Positions 12,915 to 13,108 of a DNA stretch of 13,108 nt are shown one piece after another. The notes beneath the pieces were generated by a model. The model did no database searches and had not been told where the DNA came from. It worked only from the letters and a program-made list of their open reading frames with translations. Position 1 is the first letter of the stretch. The number at the start of each line of letters is the position of its first letter. Position numbers and translations under genes: made by a program. This DNA comes from Pseudomonadota bacterium (GTDB lineage Bacteria > Pseudomonadota > Alphaproteobacteria > Rhizobiales > Xanthobacteraceae): contig JAFAFP010000012.1 of assembly GCA_023423415.1 (NCBI GenBank), positions 1 to 13,108 of the forward strand, given 5' to 3'.

Positions 12915-13108
12915 CTACACCACTGGATCGGGAGCAGGATCTACCGTTGATGACCGCTTGCGGCTCTCGATCCACTCATCAACATCGGCCCGGCGGTAGC
13001 GAACAACGCTGGCGCCAACCTTGATGAAGATCGGCCCATCACCCCTCATCCTGGCCTTCGCCCAGAACTTCGAGTGGACGCCGAAGAGGGATGACATCTG
13101 CTGGTCGG
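12915..13108 (-). CDS. AlpA-like helix-turn-helix regulator/excisionase (partial, runs off right edge)
   Basis: The frame enters from the right edge and ends at TAG 12917-12915. Residues FGVHSKFWAKARMRGDGP, then FIKVGASVVRYRRADVDEWI, match the small MerR-like HTH_17/AlpA fold, in which a recognition helix is followed by a wing ending in VRYRxxDxDxWxxxRxRxST. Proteins of this type act as phage or island regulators or recombination directionality factors. An ATG at 13097 lies inside the homologous region, so the true start is beyond the window. Together with the SRAP remnant it suggests the edge of an integrated element. Confidence 0.75.
   Translation of the reverse strand, partial: DQQMSSLFGVHSKFWAKARMRGDGPIFIKVGASVVRYRRADVDEWIESRKRSSTVDPAPDPVV

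Noticed and set aside
1..13108. CRISPR arrays, tRNA or rRNA genes, IS transposases
   Set aside because: No regularly spaced repeats, no tRNA cloverleaf or rRNA stretch and no DDE or rolling-circle transposase motif were found on either strand by eye.

Overview
The window looks like accessory DNA of an alphaproteobacterium, most likely Hyphomicrobiales (a Bradyrhizobium/Afipia/Nitrobacter-like relative). This rests on G+C-rich codon use and on family resemblance recognised by eye: a short rhizobial-type tyrosine integrase, an SRAP fragment and an AlpA-like regulator. No database search was possible, so the taxon is an inference.

Left part (1-1812): the 3' end of a sigma-54-dependent Fis-type regulator is followed by mobile DNA. 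This comprises an intact Tn3-type serine resolvase (minus strand), a block of inverted repeats that could be its target site, and a frameshifted tyrosine-integrase fragment (minus). The integrase fragment abuts the last ~33 codons of an alpha/beta hydrolase (plus) at about 1713. The mobile DNA therefore appears to have replaced the 5' part of a gene that was translationally linked to the next one.

Plus-strand pair (1813-4181): a diaminopropionate ammonia-lyase-like PLP enzyme and a Cys/Met-metabolism PLP lyase overlap by ATGA. Together they suggest elimination of ammonia or another leaving group from an unusual amino acid. The ammonia-lyase keeps the Schiff-base Lys and the key Asp of E. coli YgeX but has Ser in place of its second active-site Asp.

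Minus-strand catabolic operon (11547 down to about 4260), in transcription order: HAD dehalogenase-like hydrolase, CaiB/BaiF CoA-transferase, split TPP-dependent 2-oxoacid decarboxylase (alpha, beta), hotdog acyl-CoA thioesterase, GMC alcohol dehydrogenase, aldehyde dehydrogenase, then a decayed branched-chain aminotransferase joined to the tail of an alcohol dehydrogenase. A divergent LysR gene and a perfect T-N11-A palindrome (11629-11643) sit at its head. The enzyme set fits transamination, 2-oxoacid decarboxylation, alcohol/aldehyde oxidation and CoA-thioester handling, but I do not recognise the assembly as a named pathway and the substrate is unknown. The transaminase end is visibly broken, by frameshifts including a 5-bp tandem duplication and by a deletion junction.

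Right edge (12595-13108): an SRAP (YedK/HMCES-type) N-terminal remnant and the C-terminal part of an AlpA-like helix-turn-helix protein, both minus strand, mark another stretch of mobile or decayed DNA. The catabolic block is thus flanked on both sides by integration debris, consistent with a transferred and partly eroded metabolic island.
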